Source of the DNA: Pseudoips prasinana
Taxonomy: Eukaryota; Arthropoda; Insecta; Lepidoptera; Nolidae
Assembly (NCBI GenBank): GCA_951640165.1
Contig: OX621237.1
Location: 3,286,001 to 3,350,000, forward strand
DNA length: 64,000 nt
Direction: 5' to 3'
The notes beneath the pieces are model-generated. The model had not been told where the DNA came from, did not search any database, and worked only from the letters and a program-made list of their open reading frames with translations. The position numbers and the translations under genes were made by a program. Each line of letters starts with the position of its first letter. The stretch's first letter is position 1. Shown here in pieces: positions 41,081-52,231 of this stretch.

Positions 41081-41575
41081 ATAACATCCTTATTCCTGGG
41101 ACTTCGCTGGCTCATTACACCAGACTTCGCTGGACCACCTCACGACTATAAATGGAGTATTTTTTAATGATGGATGGTATATTCATACACAAATTATGTA
41201 TGAAAAGTGGCAGCCCGATGCTGGAGCGCTGGATATGACTGCACACGACGTTGACAGTGTCCTAGTGTTAAGAGTATCCTACTAGTATCCATAATAATAT
41301 TATGTATATTGTAATATTACTAACATTAGGTTAAGATATTTTGTAACTAACATCCGACTGAAAAAAATGCTCTTAGGTAATAATAATAAGAGACGATATC
41401 TTCCTAACCTTGGGGCCTTATTGAACCAGAGTTGCAGACGACAGAGCTCAGTGGAGAGGAGAAGAGGCCTATGACAAGAGGCACGCTGAATTGCGAGACA
41501 TACCATACTAAATAGGACTTGAAAATATGTATTGCCAAACATGGGGCGAATTCGGAATACAAGGGCTTTATTACA
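41081..41575. other. No recognisable feature
   Basis: Nothing supported. Confidence 0.4.
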
Positions 41576-41730
41576 TACATAAATACATAGACTCACGCCT
41601 GTTTCCCAGAGGGGTAGGCAGAGGCAACAGATTTCCATTTGTCACGATCTTTGCACACCTCTTTTACTTCGATTACTGTCATTATATTACTCATACATGC
41701 TCGCCGGTTTAGGGCTTTATTATTAATAAT
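41576..41730 (-). pseudogene. LINE reverse transcriptase C-terminal tail fragment
   Basis: The minus strand reads LNRRACMSNIMTVIEVKEVC, then KDRDKWKSVASAYPSGKQA. This is a tail that I recognise from lepidopteran LINE polyproteins, although the clade is not certain. Very short and 5'-truncated. A related reverse segment is at 16836. Confidence 0.6.
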
Positions 41731-42160
41731 AATAATAATAACCGAAATCGGGTGATAAATCTGTGACCCAACTATAAACTTTCCTGTCCTTACATATTTT
41801 ACTTTCATCAAAATTAATTTATATTGTTAAATTTATTTCTTAACTAACGAATAATTTCAGTAATTATGGGTACCTAACCCATAATTACTTCTATTCTTCG
41901 TCGAAATGGGACAATAAATATGATACGCGATTGTTCTAATGTGTTTCAAATACATACGATAAAAGGTATACAACCTATCGAATATCAACATAACGCAGAA
42001 TAGGCACGAACATCGTACATCTCGATGTGCCGGTAGATCGATGTTACCGAAAGAATTCCATAGCTCAGCGATGCCATCTGAATGTTGATCAGCCTTTGTC
42101 TTCGTAATAAATATGCAATGTATGAGCTTCATTAGGTATAGTTTGTTAATAGAACGTTAG
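41731..42160. other. No gene; small hairpin near 41862
   Basis: TAATTATGGGT..ACCCATAATTA forms a short hairpin at about 41861-41887; otherwise nothing. Confidence 0.4.
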
Positions 42161-42162
42161 AC

Positions 42163-42400
42163 GGGCCTGTTGGCGTGGTTGGCAAATGCTTGCTTTTCAC
42201 GCCGGAGGTCGTGGGTTCGATTCCCACCCGGGACAGATATTTGTGTGCATGAACATGCGTGTTTGTCCTGTGTCTGCGTGTAATTATATATATAAGTATG
42301 TATTTACAAAAGAAAAGTAGTATATGTATTATATCAGTTATCTGGTTTCCATAGTACAAGCCCTGCTTAGTTTAGTTAGTAGTATTCCCAGAATTCTCTA
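42163..42400 (+). mobile_element. tRNA-derived SINE (family C), sense
   Basis: GGCCTGTTGGCGTGGTTGGC (A box) and GTCGTGGGTTCGATTCCCAC (B box), then the body through GTATATGTATTATATCAG. Best sense copy of the family. Confidence 0.85.
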
Positions 42401-42876
42401 TTATTATATTATTATTATTATTAACACGGCTCATTTTATCTTTACTTATATTATAAATGCGAAAGTAACTCTGTTTGTCACTCTTTCACGCCAAAACTAC
42501 AGAACCGATTTAAATGAAATTTGGTACACAGGTAATCTAAAGCCTGAGATAGGACATAGGCTACTTTTTTGTCTGGCTGTAATTATAGGTATGTATTTAC
42601 AAAAGAAAAGTAGTGTATGTATTATATCAGTTATCTGGTTTCCATATTACCTACAAGCTCTGCTTAGTTTGGGATCAGATGGCCGTGTGTAAATAATGTC
42701 CCAGAATATTATTATATTATCATTATTAATAATACGGCTCATTTTATCTTTACTAATATTATAAATGCGAAAGTAACTCTGTATGTCACACTTTCACACC
42801 ATCACTACTAAACCGATTTAAATGAAATTTGGTACACAGGTAATCTAGAGCCTGAGATAGGAGATAGGCTACTTTT
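42290..42876 (+). repeat. Tandem duplication of SINE-C body plus Helitron 5' part
   Basis: ATGTATTTACAAAAGAAAAG recurs at 42298 and 42591, and CGGCTCATTTTATCTTTACT at 42427 and 42735. Two units of about 300 bases each join SINE-C body to Helitron-type TATTATAAATGCGAAAGTAA. Confidence 0.8.
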
Positions 42877-42887
42877 GGCGCGGGCAA

Positions 42888-43095
42888 CTAGACTCAAGCC
42901 AGTCCATAGATGGATGACCACCAAATTGGTTTAATTACTGAGCGTCTCCGTGCGTCGTAGGGTACTTTAAGCTGTCGGTCCCGGTTGTAGTCATTAGACA
43001 ACAGTCGTTACGCCATGTCAGAGTCCTCCTGGGCGGCTTGAATAACTCGGACACCAAGGTAACCACTGCTCATACGATAAATAAGTAGTAAGCAA
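42888..43095 (+). repeat. 5S-derived SINE (family E), 5'-truncated
   Basis: Begins GGCAACTAGACTCAAGCCAG, retains GATGGATGACC and the full body, and ends in a CATACGATAAATAAG tail. Confidence 0.75.
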
Positions 43096-43302
43096 GACAG
43101 TTTCGGCAATATACATACATACATAGACTCACGCCTGATACCCAGAGGGGTAGGCAAGACAGTTTGGGCAATATGGTGGTAACTATACCTATAGTTGCCA
43201 TCATATTTAAAAGTCTATTGGCTTGTAATAAAGTTCACAACCAATCAATTAGAAACACACCTACTGCCTTCTAAAGAGTTAAGGCACTAAGTGCAATATC
43301 CT

Positions 43303-43560
43303 TACTAATATTATAAATACGAAAGTACATAAGTTTGTCTGTCTGTCGGACTAAAACGCCAAACTACTCAATCGATTTAAATAAAATTTGGTACACATTT
43401 AGTCTAGAGCCTAAGAAAGGACATAATCTACATTTTAATGCGAAGAATGGGTTGTATGGGGTTGAAAGGGGGGATGAAATTTATATAGAAGTATCGTCAT
43501 TTTTAGAGCTAGAAGCTTTATTTATAAATATATTTATTTAGGGTGTCGATTCGATATAAA
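43303..43560 (+). repeat. Helitron-type 5' fragment
   Basis: TCCTTACTAATATTATAAATACGAAAGT start with the TTTGTCTG / CGATTTAAATAAAATTTGG body. Confidence 0.6.
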
Positions 43561-43674
43561 TAAATATTATTTTAAAAGTTTGTTAAAGTTTGACCCTCAA
43601 GGGTGTAATATAATTATAAGGAATAGTGGATGAAAGTTTGTATGGAAATATGTTAGGTTTATGTATCTGTTTGC

Positions 43675-43975
43675 GACAAGAGAGGTAGGGCATAGCGTTC
43701 ATTCGCTCACGGAGCAGCCCGACTGGGGAAGCACCTCCACCTTACAGAAGATATTCCTTAATAATAACATTAATAATTTTGATGTTGTGTTTCCGAGTGT
43801 GAGTAAGGTCGCCAGAGCTCATTGGGGTGGGGGGAAGGGTCAACAACACTTGTTTGCTGACTCTTAAAGGCCGACAACGCACTCGCCTCTGGTGTCACGA
43901 GCGTCCATGGGCGGCGGTGATCACTTACCATCAGATGACCCACTTGCTCGTTTGTCGCCCTCTGATATAAAAGAA
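43675..43975 (+). repeat. Dispersed repeats (ACCTCCACTT and GATCACCGCCGC types)
   Basis: 43690-43745 recalls 40852-40910. 43785-43975 is the opposite-strand copy of 27103-27300. Confidence 0.6.
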
Positions 43976-43979
43976 AAAA

Positions 43980-44540
43980 AAAAGAGACAAAATATGAGAG
44001 ATATTCTGATGCAGTCATTGCAAAATGTCGCGGGCATAGTTAGTCATAAGAAACTTAATGTATAAAAGAGAGTAATTTAACGCGTCAAGCTATCAAAGCA
44101 AATAGACAAAACAAAGCAAAGTCATACAGGTACTAAGGTCACATAAAGCCTTGCTAGTGTGAAGGATGTGACTCATCGCAGTTCGGGTTATTACAAATTG
44201 CAAGTGATTCACTATCCCTCACTTATATCTTATTGCTATCGCGTGCTTTTAGATGACGTCATATATCCGACTTACTACACAGATTCACTAATACTTACGT
44301 TATGGTCGGTGGGTACACTCTCACTATTCATTTGATGTGTGAAAATATAAAAAAATAGAAACAGTTTCATCATCATCATGTCAGCCAATTTTTCTTTTTA
44401 ATTATTTAATAAAGTACCAAGTACAGTACTTTATATGTATTACAATCTAGTCTAGAGACTAATAAGTAATTTTATACTAACATCATACTAAAATATAACA
44501 TTAACATAACATAACATCTTGTATACCATTTTATACTAAG
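43980..44540. other. No recognisable feature
   Basis: Nothing supported; AT-rich. Confidence 0.45.
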
Positions 44541-44790
44541 GATGAATGAAAGAAGATTGACAAAAGAAGTATACCTGGCTTGTGTGAATGGGACAACCGG
44601 AAGGGGAGACCACGTCGAACATTCTCTGACCAAATTGGGGATGTTCTCAAGAAAGGGCAGGTCAGAAGTATCCTATGATCGCCAACCCATCTGTCACGCG
44701 TAGCGATTATGCCATATCCCCTCAAGATGATTCTTGAGAGGAGGGGGAGGCTTGTGCAGCTGTGGACCTCATTCAGCTGTAACGATAAGG
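44541..44790 (+). pseudogene. LINE reverse transcriptase tail fragment
   Basis: The frame reads RRLTKEVYLACVNGTTGRGR and PRRTFSDQIGDVLKKGQVRS. These blocks resemble the C-terminal region of LINE polyproteins, near the type of tail seen at 41576. It then decays with stops around CCTATGATCGCC. Confidence 0.55.
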
Positions 44791-45696
44791 CACTGTGCTC
44801 TATGCTCTTGTTACCATAATATTTTAGAAGTAAATTCTGATCCCAAGCATAATTAAGTCTTTCAGTCCACAATATCTGAGTTAATAAAGATTATTCATTG
44901 CAAGAATCAAACTCGTGACTACTTACACGGACATAAAGGTCGTCACAAATTATTGGTCTAAGGATTACATATCTATTATGTACCTAACTCAAACTAAAAA
45001 ATTGGTGTCGAGACATTTAACATTTATTAAAAGGTGACGCAAATCGCCACAAAATTAACCAAATTGAATATTTTAGGTATAATTTATCTATGAATCACGA
45101 AATATAAAAGTAGGTAGGTATATGTAAACCACATATATGTGTACAACTAACATTTATATTATAATTTCTTGGAGATCTAAACGACGCAACGGTATTTTTT
45201 GGTCAAAATAGAATATTTGACTTGTTTCCTGTTACCTGACCTTAAGTAACATAATATGAGTACTTAGAAATGAGAATATATGATATTAGCTATAAGTGTT
45301 AATAAATTGATGTTATTATTATACGTGAAATTCACTTAGGAAAATATTTTTTTATATATTCACAAGTCGGTTGAGAAGAATACGGCCCGGCCCTCCGGGT
45401 TAGTGGTTATTATGCGCATAATATATGACGCTTGCAACACCCCGAACTCCATATGGGTGCCCTCTGGTATTAGTCGCATAAATTAAGCTACTGGAAGGCT
45501 CCCATTCTGTACTAACCATTTGCTCGGTGTCTCCTTTTTTTAAAAAGTAATAGCTTAGTAACTTGCTATTTATTTAAGGATTAAAAAATATATATGTGAT
45601 CCACAGACCGTACGGATGAACTAGTTCAATTTTTTTTTGTTATTGTATCTGACTATTTTTATGTACTGCATTGTGAGCTTGACAAGTACAAGTGTA
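44791..45696. other. No gene; GC-richer patch at 45370-45540
   Basis: Mostly AT-rich. 45378-45530 (GGCCCGGCCCTCCGGGTTAG onward) ends in CTCCTTTTTTT and may be an unidentified LINE 3' end. Confidence 0.4.
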
Positions 45697-45711
45697 GGTA
45701 TGTTAATACCC

Positions 45712-46217
45712 GGGACGCCGTGGTCTCCTACTGTGAGGCAGTTTTGCTGCAGAAGGAGGCCGCCGAACGGGATCGGGAACGAGCCGATCCCGCTCGTAGG
45801 CGGAGGAGGCGTCGGGGTGGCGGCGGCAGCCGTTAGCCCAACTCCCCTCGGGGCTGCGGTGGCAGTATGAGAAGTGTCCTCAACTGCCGCCACGTGCAAG
45901 CAGCCCCGGGAAGACAGCGAACTGTTTGTGGCGCAGTTGCTGTGCCGTACTGGCAGGAGTCTGCAAATGGGGAGGACAACCCACAGTCCTCTCCGGGTGC
46001 GTGTCCCAACCATCAGGGACCCGGCGCAAAAGAGGGGCACCGGAGCAGCATACCCGCGTTCCCGGGGCTCCCCCTATCAGGCGCCACAAGAAGTCCACGG
46101 CAGGTTAGGTTTAGTCGGTGCGAGTCCGACATACCTACCCGCAGACACTTTTTGCGGGTGGCATGCATTAGCATTCCCACTGCCTTATCAAAAAAAAAAA
46201 AAAAAAAAAAAAAAAAA
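45712..46217 (+). mobile_element. 5'-truncated R1-like LINE 3' end, second family
   Basis: Bounded by a 15-bp duplication GGTATGTTAATACCC (45697-45711 and 46218-46232). Contains the last 40 or so codons of ORF2 (CEAVLLQKEAAERDRERADP, then an Arg/Gly-rich end), a GC-rich 3' UTR and a poly(A) of about 27. Closely matches 48840-49334. Confidence 0.88.
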
Positions 46218-46401
46218 GGTATGTTAATACCCAAGTGTTAAATTAATTTCATTGAGTATTTCATTTCATTATCACACATGGACCGATGATCTCTACTAAT
46301 CTAAGGGTAAGGTGGAGCTACTCATAGAGAGAAATTACAACTGGCCAAGTGCATGTCAGACAATGGCAATGTTCCCATTAATCGTCACAATAAAAGACAA
46401 G

Positions 46402-46491
46402 AAGAACGCTTTTTTCCGTTTCATACTATGACCATTAAACGAAACTGTTCTCGTTTAATGGTCATAGTTTGAAACGGCAAAAAGCGCTCTT
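46402..46491. mobile_element. Fold-back element, 41-base arms
   Basis: The left arm (CCGTTTCATACTATGACCAT within 46402-46442) recurs reversed at 46451-46491 with few mismatches; the loop is eight bases. Confidence 0.75.
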
Positions 46492-46499
46492 GTACGTGT

Positions 46500-46620
46500 G
46501 ATGTGTGGTGCAGCGGCTAAGACAGTCGCCTCGCTGCTTCATGTCGCGGGTTCGGGTCCCGCGTCGGACAACTATTTGTGTGACCCATAAATAGATGTTC
46601 TGTCCATCTATTATAATTCT
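46500..46620 (+). repeat. tRNA-derived SINE (family D)
   Basis: GTGGTGCAGCGGCTAAGACAG and GCGGGTTCGGGTCCCGC, then a short body (GACCCATAAATAGATG). Confidence 0.8.
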
Positions 46621-46639
46621 TTATTGCACAATAAAGTAT

Positions 46640-47190
46640 AACTTACTTATCCCTCGCAGCTGGCTCTAGTCTCCACTGAGACTGATACGTGACCACAAGG
46701 ATATTATTACAGCATAACGATCTCGGAGAGATCTTCAAAAAACCATCATTATCCTCCTTCTCAAGAGGCGATATGAACAATAGTATCTCATCGTAACTAC
46801 ACATCAATAACATTTGCACACCCCCCACCCCCGCCCGCCCCCACAAGTTCCGAATCAAAAGAATCCCGTAAACATTATACTTCCGCCTTGTTATAACTCA
46901 GTGCTTTCAAGGATTCGGGGTTAAGTGAAGTTAGATTGTATTGATAACTTTTTGGAACTTTCTCATTTCATTCATGAATCGCCTTTTCATGGTAATTGTT
47001 TTTAATAGGAATACGCCCACGCTAGTCATAAAAATAATTAACCTAAAACAACAATAGAAAAAAAGCACACGCTTTTATACTTCACTAGTTTTCCGTCCCG
47101 GGTTCGCTCACGTTATCTCTCGGAAACACAACACACACCTAATAGTACAAATTTATACTAATCTTATTTAGGCACAATTTTTTATTTATT
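46640..47190. other. No recognisable feature
   Basis: Contains a C-rich tract at 46818-46842 (CACCCCCCACCCCCGCC). Nothing else supported. Confidence 0.4.
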
Positions 47191-47194
47191 TAGG

Positions 47195-47430
47195 GACAAT
47201 GTCACACAGATCATCCTAGCCCCAAACTAAGCAAAGATTGTACTATGGGTACCAGGCGACGATATACATACTTATATAGATAGATAAATACTTAAATACA
47301 TAGAAAACATCCATGACTCAGAAACAAATATTCGTGCTCATCACACAAATATTTGCACTTACCGGGATTCTAACCCAGGACCACCAGCTTCGTAGGCAGG
47401 ATCACTACCAACTAGGCTACGGTGACCGTC
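47195..47430 (-). mobile_element. tRNA-derived SINE (family B), antisense
   Basis: Close copy of 17566-17804, ending CAACTAGGCTACGGTGACCG. Confidence 0.85.
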
Positions 47431-47477
47431 CTACCCTAACCTAATCGGTTAAGGCTAAAGCTTTATGTTTATTTAAA

Positions 47478-47560
47478 GGTGGGTGTTATAGTTAAGGCAG
47501 TCGCTTCGCTACAACCACGGTGCCCTCGAGTTACGAGTTCGATTCCCGCACAGGACAAGC
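47478..47560 (+). repeat. SINE family D-like head
   Basis: ATAGTTAAGGCAGTCGCTTCG and GAGTTCGATTCCCGCACAGG: tRNA-like boxes with a diverged body. Confidence 0.55.
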
Positions 47561-47701
47561 GCCCTAGGGCAGCGTTCTGTTTAAACAACATTTAAGAAAA
47601 TAGCTACATTAAATATTTTAACTATCTCATAAATACAAATCTTAGAACAATTAACACACTGCCATCTGATCCAAACAAGTTAATACATTTTTTAAACTGC
47701 C

Positions 47702-47815
47702 GTGGACTTTTTCTGGCGCCTGAAAGGGGAGCCCCGGGTAAGCGGATATGCTGCTCCGGTGCACCCCATTTGTTTCTTATCCGGGTCGGGACACGTACCC
47801 TAGGAAGGCTCTAGG
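47702..47815 (-). repeat. R1-like LINE 3'-UTR fragment, antisense
   Basis: TCTGGCGCCTGAAAGGGGAG and GATATGCTGCTCCGGTGCAC match the complement of 49140-49215. Confidence 0.7.
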
Positions 47816-47989
47816 ACTGCCATGTGATCTCAAACTAGGCAGAGTCTGTACTATAGTAACCAGATAACTGGTAAACATTCTTATATATTTCTAAATACAT
47901 AGATAAATATAATATAGGATAAATTACTTCCAGACAGAGAACAAATAATCGTGCTCATCGGACAAAGATTTGTACTGGGTAGGAATTGA
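47816..47989 (-). repeat. SINE body fragment interrupted by the R1-like LINE
   Basis: TGATCTCAAACTAGGCAGAG to GTACTGGGTAGGAATTGA. The tRNA-like head resumes after 49335 (TGAACCTACGACC), so the LINE at about 47990-49334 landed in this SINE. Confidence 0.55.
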
Positions 47990-48963
47990 GTATGTCGATG
48001 CGTGTAGGTGACGCAGAGGTCAGGGTGGGGCGGTACATGAAGTACCTGGGCCTCACCCTAGACAGCCGATGGGGCTTCGAGGAGCATTTCGAGCGTCTGG
48101 CCCCCCGAGTGCGCCGGGTAACCGGTGCGTTACACCGGCTTTTGCCGAACCTCGGGGGTCCCAGGGAAGAAGTTCGCCGCCTCTACGGAGGTGTTGTGCG
48201 ATCCATGGTCCTTTATGGGGCGCCCGTCTGGTCTGAACGCCTGACGGGCGCCTCCCGCTGCAGGGCTATTTTGAATAGCCTGCAGCGTGTGGTGGCCATA
48301 CGGATCGCACGAGGATACCGGACGGTATCCTTTGAGGCGGCGACACTCCTGGCACGCTTCCCGCCGTTTGATCTCCTGGCGGCAGTCGACGCGATGGTTT
48401 ACACCGAGATCCGCGTCCGCCGGGAGAGCGGTGAGGCGCCAGAGCAGACGCTCATAGCCTATAGGCGGGATGCACACCGGCGCGTACTAACACAGTGGCG
48501 CGCACGACTGGAGTTGCGCCTGAACGCGCGCCAACGTGCCGTCGGTGCTATCCTGCCTCACCTCGAGGCCTGGGTGGGAAGGAAGGGCGGTTACGTCACC
48601 TACAGACTGACACAGATACTCAGCGGACACGGGTGTTTCGGTGAGTATCTGTGCCGGATCGGCCGAGAAGCGACGACACATTGTCACCATTGCGGGAGCG
48701 ACCTGGACTCTGCCCAGCATACGCTGGAGGAGTGCCCGGCCTGGTAGGCCGGGAGACGAGTCCTGGTCGCTGAGATCGGACGGGATCTTTCGCCGCCAGC
48801 AGTCGTGTATGCGATGCTGGCTGGCGACTCCACCAAATGGGACGCCGTGGTCTCCTTCTGTGAGGCAGTTCTGCTGCAGAAGGAGGCCGCCGAACGGGAT
48901 CGGGAACGAGCCGATCCCGCTCGTAGGCGGAGGAGGCGTCGGGGTGGCGGCGGCAGCCGTTAG
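47990..48963 (+). pseudogene. R1-like ORF2 C-terminal fragment
   Basis: Starts after the catalytic centre: VGRYMKYLGLTLDSRW, RRLYGGVVRSMVLYGAPVW, RIARGYRTVSFEAATLLA, YVTYRLTQILSGHGCFGEYL and the CCHC motif CHHCGSDLDSAQHTLEEC. A TAG at 48745-48747 interrupts the frame after CPAW. The same frame then runs VLVAEIGRDLSPPAVVYAML and CEAVLLQKEAAERDRERADP to the natural stop at 48961-48963. No endonuclease or catalytic Asp pair, so it is a dead 5'-truncated copy. Confidence 0.88.
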
Positions 48964-49334
48964 CCCAACTCCCCTCGGGGCTGCGGTGGCAGTATGAGAA
49001 GTGTCCTCAACTGCCGCCACGTGCAAGCAGCCCCGAGAAGACAGCGAACCGTTTGTGGCGCAGTCGCTGTGCCGTACTGGCAGGAGTCGGCAAATGGGGA
49101 GGGCAACCCACAGTCCTCCCCGGGTGCGTGTCCCGACCATCTAGGACACGGCGCAAAAAGGGGGGCACCGGAGCAGCATACCCGCGTTCCCGGGGCTCCC
49201 CCTATCAGGCGCCAGAAGTCCACGGCAGGTTAGGTTTAGTCGGTGCGAGTCCGACATACCCACCCGCAGTCACTTTTTGCGGGTGGCAAGCGTAGGCATT
49301 CCCGCTGCCTTATCAAAAAAAAAAAAAAAAAAAA
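47990..49334 (+). mobile_element. 5'-truncated R1-like LINE, second family
   Basis: GC-rich (clearly above the flanks). Holds the C-terminal part of ORF2, a 3' UTR and a poly(A) of about 20. A short ATTGA repeat at 47985-47989 and 49338-49342 may be the target duplication. Confidence 0.8.
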
Positions 49335-49421
49335 GTGATTGAACCTACGACCTTTGGCTTAGTATTCAAGGTCGTACCACTAGACCAAAAGACAACTAAA
49401 CTGTAAAAATGTGCTTGTTTC

Positions 49422-49682
49422 AATCTTACTTACTTATCGTATGGGCAATGGTTACCCTAGTGCCAGAGTTGTTCAAGCCGCTCAGTAGGCCTCTGACATG
49501 GTTTAACGACTGTTGCCTAATGACTACAACCGGGAACGACAGCTTAACATGCCCTCCGAAGCACGGAGACGCTCAGAAATTAAAACCACTTTGGCGGTCA
49601 CCAATCTATAGACTGACCGCGAGCCTAGTTATTTAACCTCACCGATCGCTTACGGACCGGGAGAGCATCTAGCTATGATCGC
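49422..49682 (-). mobile_element. 5S-derived SINE (family E), antisense, near full length
   Basis: Reverse tail TACTTACTTATCGTATGGGC, body, then the 5S-like head in reverse (GCGGTCACCAATCTATAG region; TTAACCTCACCGATCGCTTA). Confidence 0.8.
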
Positions 49683-49699
49683 CTCTTTGTTTCATTTTA

Positions 49700-49790
49700 T
49701 TATCATCATCATCATATCAGCCGAAAGACGTCCACTGCTGGACAAAGGCTTCCCCCAAAGATGTCCACATTTGCCGGTCTTGCGCTATCA
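49700..49790 (-). repeat. RTE LINE 3' end, antisense
   Basis: (ATC)n tail at 49700, then ATATCAGCCGAAAGACGTCC and GACAAAGGCTTCCCCCAAAG, as at 60755-60830. Confidence 0.8.
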
Positions 49791-50690
49791 TCATCATCGC
49801 TATCATTATATTATGTTTCAATAAAATCATGTATTATAATCAATAATTTTAATAGCAAAAATATATATCGCATAGACAACGATGTAATTACGATGTACCC
49901 TCCTTTGAAATCCCGCGTAATACACCTCCACACCCGCACAGAGACAATGGGAAGGTACCACATACATAGTTTCACAATTTTCGCTATAAATAACCTCATT
50001 GAGTAACAAAACAAACCGTGCGTCCGCAGGACTGCGGGGCGCAATGATGTGGCGGAGTAATCTTTTGTTAAAAAACATCATTAGCCCCCACGCTTGCCCC
50101 CCACGATGGCCCCCATACGTGACAGGGTGGGGGAGGCGACCGTAAGCTGTAATAAGCTCGGACTTTCCTCAGCCACTTCGTGAGTTTCCAGTGTATACGT
50201 ATTAGATATTATAGTGTGTTATTTTTGGCATTGTATCTTATCGAATGTAATGAACGGCCGCTTCTTTTAATTCATTAATATATTTCGTTTAATTTGTAAG
50301 AAAAACCTACAGTATTAAAAATGGTTTAACGCCCAGTAACCGGTGTTCTTTGCCAAATCGAATGCCGAATAATTCAATATCTTTTGATCGTATGTCTAAA
50401 TACTCGAATATTCGTAATATCGAATGGTTAATAAATTGAACATTCCATCGAATGTGTCCTTTCGCGATAAACAATTGATTAGTTTTTGGGAATACACAAA
50501 TAATTTTCAAAATCAGTTCGCACCCAACAGATAAAATACATACAAAAAAATAAACCACAGTTAAATTGATAATCTGATTCTTTTGAAATCGGTTAAAAAT
50601 AAACTGACCTCTAACTACAATATCTTTTTTTATATGAAAACTAAAAATTTTACCAATTTGTTTACGATCCCCATATTTTATCTTCTTCCA
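49791..50690. other. No recognised gene; small C-rich patch and AT-rich frame
   Basis: 50080-50150 is C-rich (CCCCCCACGATGGCCCCC). An open minus frame of 134 codons at 50307-50711 has no recognisable motif and lies in AT-rich DNA; I treat it as chance. Confidence 0.4.
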
Positions 50691-50890
50691 ATATCCTACT
50701 AATATTATCATACGAAAGTTTGTGAGTATTCATGTATAGATGTATGGATATTTGTTACTCTTTCACGGAAAAGCTACCTAAAGGATTTTTATGAAACCTT
50801 GTAGCGATATAGCAATATAGCTTATATATCCGAATAAAACATAGGCTACAATTTATAATGTGTGAGACGCAGGAAAAGCCGCTGCGCATA
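50691..50890 (+). repeat. Helitron-type 5' fragment
   Basis: TCCTACTAATATTATCATACG start, then TTGTTACTCTTTCACGGAAA and ACATAGGCTACAATTTATAA body motifs. Confidence 0.6.
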
Positions 50891-51159
50891 GCCCCATCGA
50901 AATATACAAAATATTATTATTTTTCAAATCCATTTATAAAGGACGGAGTTAAAAGTAACAAAATGCGAACTTTTTATGATTGTTCAAATTAAAAACAAAG
51001 TTTCTTTTAAGTAGGGGGACTCAACTCCTAACTGGTTAAGGGTTTCCTTTTCTATATTCTTTTTCATTGTATTTGGATCTTATTCTAAAGATGATTAGGT
51101 TGAAATTGATGTGGACTCTTATAGACCGCAGTAGTAAAAGGGTTAAACAAAATAAAAAA

Positions 51160-51372
51160 AAGAAAATCAAAATCAAGGAATAGAGCCTCTCATAGCTAGA
51201 TGCTCTCACCGGTCCGTAAGTGATCGATAAGGTTAAGCAACTACTTAGGCTCTTACCCACCACTGCAACTCTTTTAAGCCAGTATCAACAGTGGCACACA
51301 ATGAAATGACGCTGAGCAGTGCGGCTCAGGCATGTCTCGGGGAATCGCTTTAACTGTTACTGTTAAAAATAA
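51160..51372 (+). repeat. 5S-SINE head joined to antisense R1-clade 3' UTR, copy 1
   Basis: AATCAAGGAATAGAGCCTCT, the 5S-like head to TAAGCAACTACTTAGGCTC, then CTTACCCACCACTGCAACTC (complement of the R1-clade 3' UTR). Parallels 51767-51990. Confidence 0.7.
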
Positions 51373-51383
51373 AGATAAAAAAA

Positions 51384-51747
51384 CCGGCCAAGTGCGAGTC
51401 GGACTCGCACATGAAGGGTTCCGTAGCAGCAAGTATTTGAGTTGCTTAAATGAAAGCAAATTGCGGTTTATAACGTATTAAAAAAGAACTACTTACTAGA
51501 TCTCGTTCAAACCACTTTTCGTTGTTAGTTACTATGGTAATGTACATCATATATTTTTTCTTTTTCTATTTTTGTGTAAAAATCTTAATGCGGTTTATAG
51601 AATACACCGACTTACCAAGTTTCAGCAGCACAGCTCTTATAGTTTCGGAAAAAAGTGGCTGTGACATACGGACGGACAGACAGACAGACAGACAGACATG
51701 ACGAATCTATAAGGGTTCCGTTTTTTGCCATTTGGCTACGGAATCCT
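51384..51747 (+). repeat. GGGTTCCG-bounded dispersed repeat
   Basis: Same boundaries as 23595-24203 with an internal deletion; the (ACAG)n tract is at about 51674-51698. Confidence 0.75.
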
Positions 51748-51766
51748 AAAAATGCGGAAAAAAGAA

Positions 51767-52231
51767 AAACAAAATCAAGGAATAGAGCCGCTCATAGCTA
51801 GATGCTCTCATCGGTCCTTCAGTGATCGACGAGGTTAAGCAACTACTTAGCCTCTTTTTTTTATATCGGGACTATTCCCTCCCTCTTACCCACCACTGCT
51901 ACTCCTGTAAGCCAGGATCAACAGTGGCACATAATGAAATGACACTGAGCGGTGAGGCTCAGTCATGTCCCTTTAATCGCTTCAACTGTCCTGGATCCCC
52001 CAACGAATTTAATCACAAAGATAAAAAAGGAGTTAGAAAATGAATAGTTCCACTTCCCTTCAGAGCAAAAGCAACTAGGCTTGCGGTCAGTCCATAGATG
52101 GTGCTTCGGAGGGCACGTTAAGCTGTCGGTCCCGGTTGTAGTTATAAGACAACAAGCCATGTCAGAGGCCTACTGGGCGGCTTGAACAACTTTGACACTA
52201 GGGTAACCACTGCCCATATGATAAGTAAGCA
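51767..52231 (+). mobile_element. 5S-SINE (family E) interrupted by antisense R1-clade 3' UTR
   Basis: The head (to 51845) and body (from 52069) are split by 51846-52068. AAGCAACTA at 51837-51845 and 52069-52077 is the target duplication of the LINE insertion. Confidence 0.8.

Noticed and set aside
45867..46241. Several overlapping open frames on both strands
   Set aside because: They all lie in the GC-rich 3' end of an R1-like LINE; only the ORF2 end frame is meaningful.
48487..49140. 217-codon minus-strand frame
   Set aside because: Antisense of the GC-rich R1-like ORF2 end and 3' UTR.
50307..50711. 134-codon minus-strand open frame
   Set aside because: AT-rich, no recognisable motif, no ATG-context or splice support; long chance frames are expected in such composition.
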